DNA of 36,071 bases, from positions 69,282-105,352 of the forward strand of contig PBSO01000008.1 in NCBI GenBank assembly GCA_002726275.1, read 5' to 3'. Under the pieces are notes generated by a model. It saw only the letters and a program-made list of their open reading frames with translations, did not search any database and was not told the origin of the DNA. The position numbers and the translations under genes were made by a program. The DNA is from Methanobacteriota archaeon (GTDB taxonomy: Archaea > Thermoplasmatota > Poseidoniia > Poseidoniales > Thalassarchaeaceae). Below are positions 23,528-31,489 of the stretch, one piece after another (the stretch's first letter is position 1; every line of letters starts with the position of its first letter).

Positions 23528-25156
23528 ATGGTAATCATGGCTGCAGACGATTGGCCCGAGAGGCAGAGAATTCTCGCCTCTGCCGGCATTCTAGTGCTTG
23601 CGTCAGCCAAGGATAGAATTCAGGAAATCCAAGATATCCAGCCATTGATTGAGGCCGCGCGTTCATCGGGTGTTAGGATGCTGGACGCAAGGTCTGTAGA
23701 CGAACTTCTGTCTCTGGTTCCAAATCATGAGGGGCCCGGTGCCACTCAAATTCCAATCAGGAGTGAGCAGTCCACTTTGCCTGATCCTCAGAGTCACTCC
23801 TCCCATGGAAGGGTTGTCGCTCCATCTGGTTCACTTGATCTGGCGCCACATCCTAGGCCGCATGGTCTTTCGTACTATGATCTAGCAGAGTTCCCGATGC
23901 AAGCGAGAGATGTAGATGCCGAGATCGAGATTCATTTCGATATTACTGGGCACTCTGTTACGGAAGGCAGGATGTCCGACATGAAGTCCTGCTTTACTGA
24001 TAGGTTGAGGAGGATTAGGAGCATGATGATTGACTCAAATGTCCTGCCAAGGAGGCCAATTTCTACATCTGAAGCGTGGAGGAATAGACAAAGGCACTCC
24101 ACCAAGGAATATGAAATAACCATGGTCGGCTTAGCTAGCGAAATGCGTTGGACAAAGAACAAGAATCTCATGTTCGTGATTGAAGATGAATCTAGCCAAA
24201 TTTCATGCCTCGTTAAGCCCCCCTCCGATGCCCCAGAGGTCCATCCTGCTCTGGACGGACTCATGAACGACGATGTAATCGGAGTCAGCGGATCATTCCT
24301 GATTGGGGAGAGGGATCCAATCTTCTTTGTGCAGGATATACATCTGCCCCCTTTGGGCAGGCATTCGAAGAATAGTGCAGGGCAAGATAGGGCGATTTCT
24401 GCGGCTTTCCTTTCTGATATGCATGTGGGCAGTATGACATTTCTGGGACCTCAGTGGGATAAGATGATTCAATGGTTCAAGACAGATCCATTGGCTCGAA
24501 CTATCAAATATTTCGTATTGAGCGGAGACGGAGTAGATGGGGTCGGAATTTATCCCGGGCAAGATAGGCATTTGGCCATCAAGGACTTGTTCCAGCAGTA
24601 CGGGGAATTAGCAAGATTATTGGAGGATCTTCCAGACTGGGTCGACGTCATCATCCTTCCAGGGAATCATGATGCTGTCAGGCCTGCTGAGCCTCAGCCA
24701 GCACTTGACCCAGAGGTCCAACAGGACTATTCGGATACTACCTTTGTAGGAAATCCTTGCGATTTCAGCCTCAATGGGGTAAGGGTACTTTCCTATCATG
24801 GCAAGAGCATCGACGATTTCGTCGCCACGTTGCGTTCCGTTTCCTATTCTAAACCTGAGAGGGCGATGCAGGCAATGCTGGAGAGACGGCATTTAGCACC
24901 ATCTTGGGGAGGAAAGACTCCACTTTCTCCCGAACCAGAGGACAATCTCGTAATATCGTCAATTCCAGATATTTTCGTTACTGGGCATGTGCATGGGCAC
25001 TTTGTTGGAAGTTACAAGGGAACAACGATGGTACATAGCTCGACCTGGCAGAATCAGACTGACTTCCAGAGGATGCTCGGTTTTCAACCAAAGCCTTGCA
25101 TACTTACAGTCGTAAACCTGCACACTTTCGCTACAGCCTCAATTCCATTCGCTTGA
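23528..25156 (+). CDS. polB: DNA polymerase D small subunit (DP1)
   Basis: DP1 is the proofreading exonuclease subunit of the archaeal replicative polymerase D. The C-terminal calcineurin-like phosphoesterase has SDMHVGS (D297, H299), SGDGVDGV, GNHD (379-382), YHGKSIDD and GHVHG (486-490), so all metal ligands are present and nuclease activity is expected. An OB fold precedes it (about 190-285, EYEITMVGLASEM ... SGSFLIGERDP). The N-terminal 130 residues are a small helical domain with a low-complexity linker. The length (542 aa) is normal. An ATG three codons in is an equal start choice. The large subunit gene is not in the window. The stop interlocks with the HAD gene (TGATCA). Confidence 0.95.
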   Translation: MVIMAADDWPERQRILASAGILVLASAKDRIQEIQDIQPLIEAARSSGVRMLDARSVDELLSLVPNHEGPGATQIPIRSEQSTLPDPQSHSSHGRVVAPSGSLDLAPHPRPHGLSYYDLAEFPMQARDVDAEIEIHFDITGHSVTEGRMSDMKSCFTDRLRRIRSMMIDSNVLPRRPISTSEAWRNRQRHSTKEYEITMVGLASEMRWTKNKNLMFVIEDESSQISCLVKPPSDAPEVHPALDGLMNDDVIGVSGSFLIGERDPIFFVQDIHLPPLGRHSKNSAGQDRAISAAFLSDMHVGSMTFLGPQWDKMIQWFKTDPLARTIKYFVLSGDGVDGVGIYPGQDRHLAIKDLFQQYGELARLLEDLPDWVDVIILPGNHDAVRPAEPQPALDPEVQQDYSDTTFVGNPCDFSLNGVRVLSYHGKSIDDFVATLRSVSYSKPERAMQAMLERRHLAPSWGGKTPLSPEPEDNLVISSIPDIFVTGHVHGHFVGSYKGTTMVHSSTWQNQTDFQRMLGFQPKPCILTVVNLHTFATASIPFA

Positions 25157-25834
25157 TCACTCTGGAAAAACTTCCCCGTTGAAGATATGCGGCCAAATTC
25201 CTCGTAGATCCGTCCCTTCTACAATGGGCACACCTGCATCTCCGAATGATCTCCTAGCCAGTTCTCTAGCCGGATTGAAACCAATAAATGAGGACCCTGG
25301 AATCATCATTGACAAGTCAGTACTGGAGTCACCCACGGACACAATCCCACTAGGATCTATTCCATTTATCCTTGACAGTTTTTCCACCATGATGTTCTTC
25401 TCGTGTGAAAGAACTCTGGCTTTCATCGGTCCTATGAGGGTCCCTTCGTCATCCCAGTCAAATCCATTTGCAGCCCAATCATCCACACTGAGCATGTTTG
25501 CAATGGCCCCTACAAACACATCCACGCCTGCGGACACTATGGCAACGTAGACGCCTCTTTCCTTCAGAGCATCAACAACTGCCCTGGCTCCCGGCATAAG
25601 GCCTATCCCGGAGTAAGCACGCATAATTTCATCCCGGTGAATCTCTGAACATACCCCTGTCCATAGCCTGATATCATCCGCCATGAATTCATCATCAGTT
25701 ACCTCCCCAGCTAGGAATCTACGGAGCATCTCCTTGTTTTCCGTTCCAAAGTAATCGTGAATGTTCTGCCACGATGATCCGTTGTCAGTAAGAACTCCGT
25801 CGCAGTCAAAAACCACAGCATCAACCCCTCCCAT
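25157..25834 (-). CDS. HAD-superfamily phosphatase (SerB-like)
   Basis: Haloacid dehalogenase-type phosphatase. Motif I is VVFDCDGVLTD (nucleophile Asp at about 9, general acid Asp at 11), motif II is in AIVSAGVD (about 100), and motif IV is VSVGDSSTDLSMM (about 166-178). The helical cap between motifs I and II and the length of 225 aa resemble phosphoserine phosphatase and related enzymes, so serine synthesis is possible. Substrate is not certain. The ATG at 25834 is the only good start. It is divergent from a MoaD-like carrier gene, separated by 73 bases that include ACTTAAGT. Confidence 0.82.
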   Translation of the reverse strand: MGGVDAVVFDCDGVLTDNGSSWQNIHDYFGTENKEMLRRFLAGEVTDDEFMADDIRLWTGVCSEIHRDEIMRAYSGIGLMPGARAVVDALKERGVYVAIVSAGVDVFVGAIANMLSVDDWAANGFDWDDEGTLIGPMKARVLSHEKNIMVEKLSRINGIDPSGIVSVGDSSTDLSMMIPGSSFIGFNPARELARRSFGDAGVPIVEGTDLRGIWPHIFNGEVFPE

Positions 25835-25907
25835 GTCATTACGTCTGGGATTTCACACTTAAGTCCTGTAGCGATGACTTGATTCCTAAGTTAGTCTGTC
25901 GGAGTGC

Positions 25908-26177
25908 GTGAGCGAGCACTACCATGGTGGCGGCCCAGCGATCAAGGTAAGCATGCTTTTTTTCGGACCTCTAGCAGAAAAGATGGGACAAAGAGAGATC
26001 TTTGTTTCATTAGACTCAGGAACGACAGTCACGCAGCTAGTAAATAGGTTCGAACTAGGGGACATGTTACTATCGGGCTTGAGGGTAGCTGTTGATGGGG
26101 AGATGGACGTGGACATGGATGCCCCTCTGAAAGACTCCTCTGAGGTAGCATTCCTACCTCCAGTTTCGGGCGGTTAG
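25908..26177 (+). CDS. MoaD-like ubiquitin-fold sulfur carrier (SAMP family)
   Basis: The 89-residue protein carries VSMLFFGPLAEKMG (about 14-27), typical of MoaD's first strand, and ends FLPPVSGG, the MoaD C-terminus. The diglycine tail is activated by an E1-like enzyme and carries sulfur to molybdopterin synthase, or links to proteins in archaea. No molybdopterin genes are nearby. GTG at 25908 gives an N-terminal stretch of about ten residues not needed for the fold; GGAG is close upstream. TatA follows after the stop, with a near-perfect AGGAGGTG across the junction. The other carrier in this window (3219-3419) is shorter. Confidence 0.85.
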   Translation: MSEHYHGGGPAIKVSMLFFGPLAEKMGQREIFVSLDSGTTVTQLVNRFELGDMLLSGLRVAVDGEMDVDMDAPLKDSSEVAFLPPVSGG

Positions 26178-26223
26178 GAGGTGTAACTCCGAAGCATTGA
26201 ACCGAGTAATCCCGCTCGAGAGC

Positions 26224-26442
26224 ATGATAGGCATGGCATTGGGAGCACCTGAGGCAATCATCATTGTGATTTTTGGAATACTGGTTTTCGGAGCAGACAA
26301 GATACCTAAATTGGCTAGAAATGTTGGTAGGGCAAAGGGTGAATTCCAACAGGGGATCATGGAAGTAGCATCAACATCCACCACCGAGGAAGACATGGAT
26401 CGTGGTGGGATGACGGAAGAGGTTGCTTCCGAGAGAGAGTAA
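26224..26442 (+). CDS. tatA: Sec-independent (Tat) translocase protein TatA
   Basis: TatA forms the pore that exports folded proteins. A single hydrophobic helix (APEAIIIVIFGILVFGADKIP) is followed by an amphipathic helix (LARNVGRAKGEFQQGI), the family layout with the FG-x-x-KIP-x-LAR hinge. The tail is short and acidic. The frame opens at a TTG (26197), but a start at ATG 26224 (or 26233) better fits the short outer N-terminus. AGGAGGTG at 26176-26183 is too far for 26224 and rather far for 26197, so the start is uncertain. Its stop lies two bases from the convergent Nob1 gene. Confidence 0.85.
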   Translation: MIGMALGAPEAIIIVIFGILVFGADKIPKLARNVGRAKGEFQQGIMEVASTSTTEEDMDRGGMTEEVASERE

Positions 26443-26444
26443 AT

Positions 26445-26939
26445 TCACGCTCTCCTGAGTTTCAGTTCCGAGCCACAATCCGGGCAGTCCCCAAATTTAG
26501 CTCGATGCTTATTGGGCAATTCGGGCGAGGGTTGTGTGGATTTACAACCGACGCACCTTAATTCCCATATCCAACCTTCGCTAATTCCAGATTCCCTTAT
26601 CGAACGCCACTCGATGCCGATATGCGAAGCTACATTCTGCATTCTGTAGTCATCAGTCACTAATACTGCCGACTTCTCAAGAGCCAGAGCAATAAGTGAC
26701 ATATCCACACTGGATAGTCCCGACATGTCCCCCGTCCCTACCGCGGCCTTCCTGGCCTCCTCCATACTTTCACCTCCGGGAACGGCCTGGATAACGCCTA
26801 TTGATTCAATCATCTCTAATCTCTCTGGAGAAATTCTTTCCAACTCCGAGTATTGTGATGGGACAATAAAGGAACCAGAAATCTCCGAAACTGGCCATTC
26901 GATTAGCGCCGATGTATCAAGAACCATCTCGTCAGCCAT
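26445..26939 (-). CDS. nob1: Nob1 ribosome-maturation endonuclease
   Basis: Nob1 cuts the 3' end of 16S precursor rRNA. A PIN domain (about 1-115) has the acidic residues in VLDTSALIEW, SSVDMSLIALA and VTDDYRMQN. A zinc ribbon follows, with CVGC (about 129-132) and CPDC (about 153-156), the archaeal Nob1 layout. The length of 164 aa is normal. Start at 26939 (ATG, MADEMVLDTS) is natural. The gene is convergent with tatA (two-base gap) and divergent from the DedA-like gene. Confidence 0.92.
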   Translation of the reverse strand: MADEMVLDTSALIEWPVSEISGSFIVPSQYSELERISPERLEMIESIGVIQAVPGGESMEEARKAAVGTGDMSGLSSVDMSLIALALEKSAVLVTDDYRMQNVASHIGIEWRSIRESGISEGWIWELRCVGCKSTQPSPELPNKHRAKFGDCPDCGSELKLRRA

Positions 26940-27038
26940 GCATCTCGCTGACGTCCCTCCCTTTCAGGGGTGTCGATGATGGCTAATACGCATCGTGAAG
27001 CCACTACCTCATTATAGCAATGCCTCGGACGGCGAAAC

Positions 27039-27632
27039 ATGAGCAGCATTGTCTCGCAGGAGATGATCGACTCTGCAATAGATTGGGCGGACGGGCTCGG
27101 ATTAATTGGGCTGGCAATACTTTCTTCCACTGAGGCTGCACTACAGCCCATCCCTCCAGATCCACTAGTTTGGAACATGGTGTTGGATGCGGACTCCGGA
27201 ATGGGCATCATGGCTGTAGTTGCTGTGGCAGTATTTTCCAGTGTTATGGGTGCAATAGGTGGTTATGCAATAGGGATGTATGCCGGCGGTTGGCTATTGG
27301 AGAGATTAGTTTCAGATTCAAACATAAAGAGGCTTAGCGTATTGATGGAGAGGTATGGTGCTGCTGGAATTTTCATAGCAGCGGTTTCTCCCATCCCCTA
27401 CAAGGCCCTTGCTTGGATCGCAGGCGCAGGACGAATGGACCTACGAGTGTTCATAGCGGCCGGAATCTTTGGCAGAGGAATCAGATTTGGAATTCCAGGT
27501 TTTCTTCTTGGGGTATATGGCGAATCTATTATCGAATCTCTAAACTGGATAAACTTCTCCATCATGGCCCTAGCAGGTCTCATGTTTGTAATTCCAGTAA
27601 CAAGATGGTGGGTTTCTTTACTGGATGAATAG
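27039..27632 (+). CDS. DedA/VTT-domain membrane protein
   Basis: The 197-aa protein follows the VTT (SNARE-associated) fold: an N-terminal re-entrant region with LSSTEAALQPIPPDPLVW, a GAIGGYAIGMYAG helix near 75, then ERYGAAGIFIAAVSPIPYKALAWIAGA and FGRGIRFGIPGFLLG, the family motif of proline and arginine around the re-entrant loops. Such proteins are membrane carriers or scramblases for lipids such as undecaprenyl or polyprenyl phosphates in bacteria; the archaeal substrate is unknown. A TATA-like CATTATAG lies about 25 bases before the ATG, and no Shine-Dalgarno is visible, so the transcript could be leaderless. Confidence 0.85.
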   Translation: MSSIVSQEMIDSAIDWADGLGLIGLAILSSTEAALQPIPPDPLVWNMVLDADSGMGIMAVVAVAVFSSVMGAIGGYAIGMYAGGWLLERLVSDSNIKRLSVLMERYGAAGIFIAAVSPIPYKALAWIAGAGRMDLRVFIAAGIFGRGIRFGIPGFLLGVYGESIIESLNWINFSIMALAGLMFVIPVTRWWVSLLDE

Positions 27633-27694
27633 GGACGAGGGGAAACCCTAATTCCCGATTCGATTATGTGGTAGAAACATCTCGGAAGAGCATA

Positions 27695-27772
27695 GCTCGC
27701 GTGGTGTAGTCCGGCCCATCATACTGGGTTTTCGATCCGGCGACCCGGGTTCGAATCCCGGCGCGAGCACCA
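27695..27772 (+). tRNA. tRNA-Glu (UUC)
   Basis: Acceptor stem GCTCGCG/CGCGAGC, discriminator A and encoded CCA are present. The anticodon arm is CTGGG/TCCGG with loop TTTTCGA (anticodon TTC), and the T arm is CCGGG/CCCGG with TTCGAAT. The GTGTAGTCCGGCC D arm is typical of archaeal tRNA-Glu. No intron. The convergent SLOG gene ends three bases beyond the CCA. Confidence 0.95.
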
Positions 27773-27774
27773 AA

Positions 27775-28224
27775 TCAGTCAACCTCATGAACGTCAGTTG
27801 CCAGATTAATCTCTGAGGCCCTCTCGATAACAATCCTGGTCCATTTGCTAGTTGGCGATGGCAATGCTAGTACGTGAGAGGCAGAAGCCAGTATCTTCTT
27901 AGTAAGAGAATTTGGCGCTTCTGGCCTTCCTCTGTCAAGCAGCCCCGTATTGGGGTCCCCCCACTCCTCTGAGAATACCGCAATCGGTATTGAGTTGTTG
28001 TCTGACCACCTCTCAGCCATGTAATCAACTCCGCTGGCGCCACCTACAATTATCAGGTCCGGATAGCCGTATTTTTCAATCCAATTTTCTATAGCATCTT
28101 CGAAAACACGGTAGTCATAGAATCTACTCGATCCGACAATTGCCAAGTTAATTATCGAACCATCTTCGTTTAAGTCTCGGCTGCCTAGGCGCTCGACGAT
28201 ATCTTGCCCCTTGGCACCCTCCAT
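27775..28224 (-). CDS. SLOG-family (DUF2493/YspA-like) nucleotide-binding protein
   Basis: The Rossmann-like SLOG pattern is clear: NLAIVGSSRFYDY (about 26-38), PDLIIVGGASGVDYMAERW (about 55-73), and a C-terminal region (ASASHVLALPSPTSKWTRIVIERA) that matches the later SLOG strand and helix. Family members bind nucleotides or nucleotide-derived ligands; in defence systems they can sense signals, and others are of unknown role. Here no effector domain is attached. The ATG at 28224 is the only good start. It is divergent from sufS over a 176-bp intergenic region. Confidence 0.78.
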   Translation of the reverse strand: MEGAKGQDIVERLGSRDLNEDGSIINLAIVGSSRFYDYRVFEDAIENWIEKYGYPDLIIVGGASGVDYMAERWSDNNSIPIAVFSEEWGDPNTGLLDRGRPEAPNSLTKKILASASHVLALPSPTSKWTRIVIERASEINLATDVHEVD

Positions 28225-28344
28225 ACGGGTAGCGGATGAGGGTGCGCGGCAATAACCCTACCCCAATAATTCGCATTTCCTCTCATTTTTGGTAAAGTTC
28301 TACTCGTAATTGCGGATATTATCTCTATCGAAAGTCGGCATATG

Positions 28345-28354
28345 TTACTAGTAA
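28345..28354. promoter_or_regulatory. Palindrome in the SLOG-sufS divergent region
   Basis: The longest gene-free stretch (28225-28400) separates the divergent SLOG and sufS genes. It contains TTACTAGTAA, a perfect 10-bp palindrome, about 47 bases before the sufS ATG and about 23 bases after a GATATTATC TATA-like element (28314-28322). The site lies where a repressor could act, but ten bases is short and may be chance. Confidence 0.2.
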
Positions 28355-28400
28355 ATGAGTTGATATGTCTCCTACCTGCCCCTCGGCTCGGGGTGTCACC

Positions 28401-29630
28401 ATGGCTCTAGATGTAGAAGAAATCAGATCACATTTCCCCATTCTCCAGAGGATCCTCCCCAATGGGAAGCCACTAGTGTACTTCGACAATGCGGCCACTT
28501 CGCAAAAACCCCTTGTCGTGATAGATGCAATGTCCGATTTCTACAAACAGTACCATGCGAATGCTCACAGGGCCAATCATACACTGGCAGATGAATCCAC
28601 GGCCGCTCTTGAGGGGGCAAGAGACAGGATATCGAAGTTCTTCGGAACTAGTGAGAATCAGATGATTTACACGGGTAGTGCAACCGAGGCGATGAATTTG
28701 GTCGCATATGGTTGGGCCAGGTATAATTTGGAAGAGGGGGATGTTGTGGTCACAACTGAGATGGAGCACCATGCCAATATCGTCCCATGGCAGGAACTAT
28801 CCAAGGAGAAGGGGATAGAGCTTAGGTATGTCCCAATAGACGTTGAAAATTTTACACTAGACTATGATGCGATGGAAGTTGCAATTCAAGGAGCCTCATT
28901 GGTTTGCGTCGGCCATGTCAGCAATGTCTTAGGAGTTCGTAATGAGATCGAGAGGGTAATTGAAATGGCCCATTCTGTTGGTGCCAGAGTGGCTCTCGAT
29001 AGCGCCCAAGGGGCTCCACACGAGAAAATCAGATTTGATGAATTGGGAGCAGATTTCTGTTCCATAGCAGCGCACAAGATGGCAGGGCCAACGGGAATAG
29101 GCTGTCTTCTGGTCAAATCAGATGCTCTCGACGAGATGGGTCCCTTCCTGACTGGGGGATCTATAGTGAAGAGGGTCTCCAAGGAAGACACACTTTTCCA
29201 AGATGGATATGCAATGTTCGAGACTGGAACCCCAAGGATGGCAGAAGCAATTGGTTGGCATGCAGCAGTGGATTGGCTTGAGGATAACATAGATTTCAAG
29301 GAGGCGCATGACTACGTTCACAAGATATCATCATGGATGGCATCTCAAATGCGTAATATTCCTGGTATCACCGTATTCGGAAACCCAGAGAAGGAAGAAT
29401 CGATAGGGGTTGTCTCTTTCCTTCATGACACGATTCAAGCCCAGGACTTGGGGTATCTCTTGGATGCGGGCGGATTCGCCGTCCGTACTGGGCACCACTG
29501 TGCCCAACCACTCATGGAGGCAATGGGCGTTGGCTCCACAAACAGGGCCTCTGTGTGGTTCTACAACACCATGGAAGAGGCCGAGGCATTTGTTGCTCAC
29601 TTGGGGAATATAGTCGAGAGGTTCTCATAA
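28401..29630 (+). CDS. sufS: Cysteine desulfurase SufS
   Basis: SufS takes sulfur from cysteine for Fe-S cluster assembly, using pyridoxal phosphate. The PLP lysine is K226 in AAHKMAGPTGIG and the catalytic cysteine is C367 in RTGHHCAQPLM. Other class markers are LVYFDNAATSQKP, TEMEHHANIVPW, DSAQGAPH, GGSIVKRVS and FETGTPRMAEAIG. I chose the ATG at 28401 (MALDVEEIRSHFP, the usual start) with GGGGTG upstream; an ATG at 28365 would add twelve residues. SufE and a SufT/MIP18 protein follow in the same direction, so the three form a sulfur-transfer unit. Confidence 0.96.
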   Translation: MALDVEEIRSHFPILQRILPNGKPLVYFDNAATSQKPLVVIDAMSDFYKQYHANAHRANHTLADESTAALEGARDRISKFFGTSENQMIYTGSATEAMNLVAYGWARYNLEEGDVVVTTEMEHHANIVPWQELSKEKGIELRYVPIDVENFTLDYDAMEVAIQGASLVCVGHVSNVLGVRNEIERVIEMAHSVGARVALDSAQGAPHEKIRFDELGADFCSIAAHKMAGPTGIGCLLVKSDALDEMGPFLTGGSIVKRVSKEDTLFQDGYAMFETGTPRMAEAIGWHAAVDWLEDNIDFKEAHDYVHKISSWMASQMRNIPGITVFGNPEKEESIGVVSFLHDTIQAQDLGYLLDAGGFAVRTGHHCAQPLMEAMGVGSTNRASVWFYNTMEEAEAFVAHLGNIVERFS

Positions 29631-29682
29631 ACGGTAGCCAACCTCTCGCAACGGTGAAATCCCAACGCCATCTAGCGTGCCC

Positions 29683-30111
29683 ATGCCAGACGACAGCGAG
29701 TGGTCCGAAGAGATCTCTGAAATAGTCGACAGGTTCCAATCTTGCTTCGATGACATGGAGAGGCTAGAACTCCTATTTGAGTACGCAGAGAAGCACCCCT
29801 CAAATCTGCCAATGGAAATGTGGAATGATGAAAATATGGTTCATGGCTGCCAATCCAGAGCACATGTGGTGTGTTCATTGAACGGGGAGGGGGGATTCAT
29901 GGCAGAGGGTGGCGCAGATGCACAGATTGTTCAGGGGTTGATGGCTATAACCGCAATTGCAGTGAATGGACAGCCCCCTGAAAAGGTGGCGGAACACGAC
30001 CCATCTTACATTGAGGGGATGGGACTCAGCAGGATACTTACTCCCAGTAGGGCCAATGGGTTCATGAATATGGTAAGCAAGGTCAAAAAAGAAGCCTCTT
30101 CATTGATGTGA
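29683..30111 (+). CDS. sufE: Cysteine desulfuration protein SufE
   Basis: SufE accepts the persulfide from SufS and passes it to the SufBC scaffold. The conserved cysteine is C56 in VHGCQSRAHVVC. Upstream ERLELLFEYAEKHP and downstream IVQGLMAITAIAVNGQPPE match the family, as does the C-terminal SRANGFMNMV segment. The length is about 142 aa. The start is either GTG 29677 or ATG 29683. It lies 52 bases after sufS and its TGA directly precedes the next gene, so a single transcript is likely. SufE is uncommon in archaea. Confidence 0.92.
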   Translation: MPDDSEWSEEISEIVDRFQSCFDDMERLELLFEYAEKHPSNLPMEMWNDENMVHGCQSRAHVVCSLNGEGGFMAEGGADAQIVQGLMAITAIAVNGQPPEKVAEHDPSYIEGMGLSRILTPSRANGFMNMVSKVKKEASSLM

Positions 30112-30117
30112 TTGCAT

Positions 30118-30432
30118 ATGGTTAGCGAGGAAGAAGTATTGAATTCCTTGAGGCCTGTTGAGGATCCCGAAATGAAAATTTCCGTAATTGAACTTGGCCT
30201 CATATATGACATTAGACTAGAAGAGGGGGAAGAAGGGCCCCATGTGGAGATAGATATGACGCTCACTAGTCCTGGATGCCCAATAGCACCAGAATTGATG
30301 GCGGCTGTCCACAGGGCTGCAGTACAAACCCACGGAGTCCATTCAGCACATGTGAACCTGACATTCTCGCCCCTCTGGGATCCAAAGGTACATGCCTCTG
30401 AGGATGCAAGAATTGACCTTGGAGTATTCTAG
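30118..30432 (+). CDS. sufT: SufT/MIP18-family (DUF59) Fe-S maturation protein
   Basis: DUF59 proteins help deliver Fe-S clusters to target proteins. The chain has VLNSLRPVEDPEMKISVIELGLIYDI (family D-P-E then ELGL-x-Y), TLTSPGCPIAPELM with the conserved Cys, and TFSPLWDP near the end. These are the SufT/PaaD/MIP18 motifs. The length is 104 aa from the ATG at 30118; a TTG at 30112 abuts the sufE stop. It completes the sufS-sufE-sufT group. The stop interlocks with that of folD (CTAG, 30429-30432). Confidence 0.92.
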   Translation: MVSEEEVLNSLRPVEDPEMKISVIELGLIYDIRLEEGEEGPHVEIDMTLTSPGCPIAPELMAAVHRAAVQTHGVHSAHVNLTFSPLWDPKVHASEDARIDLGVF

Positions 30433-31301
30433 ACGTTCCTTTCTGCAGCTAGAACAGTATTCGACATTAGCATGGCAATTGTCATTGGGCCAACTCCCCC
30501 CGGGACTGGCGTAATTATTCCGGCAATGCTCTCAGAACCACTTTCGACGTCTCCGACCAACCTCGTCCCACCATCCTTCGAATCATCCTTTATTCGATTA
30601 ATCCCGATATCAATTACAGTAGCGCCGGGTTTAATCCATGATGATTTCACCATCTCCGGCTTACCCACGGCAGCAATCAGAATATCTGCCTCTCTGCAAA
30701 TCTCGTCAAGTGACTCGGTCTTTGAATGCGCAATAGTTACTGTGGAGTCGGCGCCCCTCTGTGCAAGAAGAATAGAAAGTGGCATTCCGACAATTCTGGA
30801 TCTGCCCAATACTACGGCTCTGGACCCCTCCAAATCAACTTCAGCTCGTCTGATTATTTCCATGACTCCTGCGGGAGTGCAGGGGGTCATTCCCCCCTTG
30901 TCGCCCGTCACCAATCTTCCAAGATTCACTGGATGGAAACCATCTACATCCTTTCTTGGGTCGATCGCCTCAATTACCGAGAGCTCATCTATCCCCGGAG
31001 GGAGCGGGCTCTGAACAAGAATTCCATGTACTGACGCATCCCCATTCAGTTTCTCTACGGCGGAAATCAAATCACTCTGGCTTGTGTCAGGTTTCATATC
31101 TATTCTGCTGCTAATCATGCCAATTCTCTGGCATGACCTCTGCTTATTTCTTACATAGATCTGGCTCGCGGGGTCGTTTCCAACAATGATGACGGCCAAG
31201 TGGGGGACAACGCCTCCTTCTGCCAATGAAGAAATCCTCTCAGAGAGCCCATCTTCAATGTCTCTCCCGAGAGCCCTACCATCTATCCTCGTCGCTCCCA
31301 T
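30429..31301 (-). CDS. folD: Bifunctional methylenetetrahydrofolate dehydrogenase/cyclohydrolase FolD
   Basis: FolD interconverts methylene- and formyl-tetrahydrofolate for purine and thymidylate synthesis. Y49 and K53 in SQIYVRNKQRSC are the catalytic pair, GILVQSPLPPG (about 94-104) and DPRKDVDGFHP follow, and the NADP-binding fold has VVLGRSRIVGMPL (about 162-174) and ITPVPGGVGPMTIAMLM. The 290-aa length is normal. Many archaea use methanopterin instead; FolD points to tetrahydrofolate-based metabolism. The start is an ATG 44 bases downstream of tRNA-Thr on the same strand. It is convergent with sufT. Confidence 0.96.
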   Translation of the reverse strand: MGATRIDGRALGRDIEDGLSERISSLAEGGVVPHLAVIIVGNDPASQIYVRNKQRSCQRIGMISSRIDMKPDTSQSDLISAVEKLNGDASVHGILVQSPLPPGIDELSVIEAIDPRKDVDGFHPVNLGRLVTGDKGGMTPCTPAGVMEIIRRAEVDLEGSRAVVLGRSRIVGMPLSILLAQRGADSTVTIAHSKTESLDEICREADILIAAVGKPEMVKSSWIKPGATVIDIGINRIKDDSKDGGTRLVGDVESGSESIAGIITPVPGGVGPMTIAMLMSNTVLAAERNV

Positions 31302-31345
31302 ATGGCTTCGTCAAGCAACCTCGCTAAGACCTTTCACATGAATAT

Positions 31346-31422
31346 TGGAGCCCCAGGAGGGAGTCGAACCCCCGACCGTCTGATTACAAATCAGATGCTC
31401 TACCGGGCTGAGCTACTGAGGC
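31346..31422 (-). tRNA. tRNA-Thr (UGU)
   Basis: On the minus strand the acceptor stem is GCCTCAG/CTGGGGC (one G-U), the discriminator is T and CCA is encoded. D arm GCTC-AGCCCGGTA-GAGC, anticodon arm TCTGA/TCAGA with loop TTTGTAA (anticodon TGT), T arm GGGGG/CCCTC. A U73 discriminator is usual for archaeal tRNA-Thr. No intron is present. Confidence 0.96.
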
Positions 31423-31489
31423 CTGTACTTCACAAGGGACAACCACTCTTGAACCCTATAGTCATGCAAACTCTGGGTGGGGTTGATGC

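Noticed and set aside
25857-25864. ACTTAAGT palindrome between the HAD and MoaD-like genes
   Set aside because: Eight bases is too short to separate from chance in an AT-rich gap.
3078-31422. Introns in the four tRNA genes
   Set aside because: Each anticodon arm closes as a 5-bp stem with a 7-base loop and no inserted sequence.
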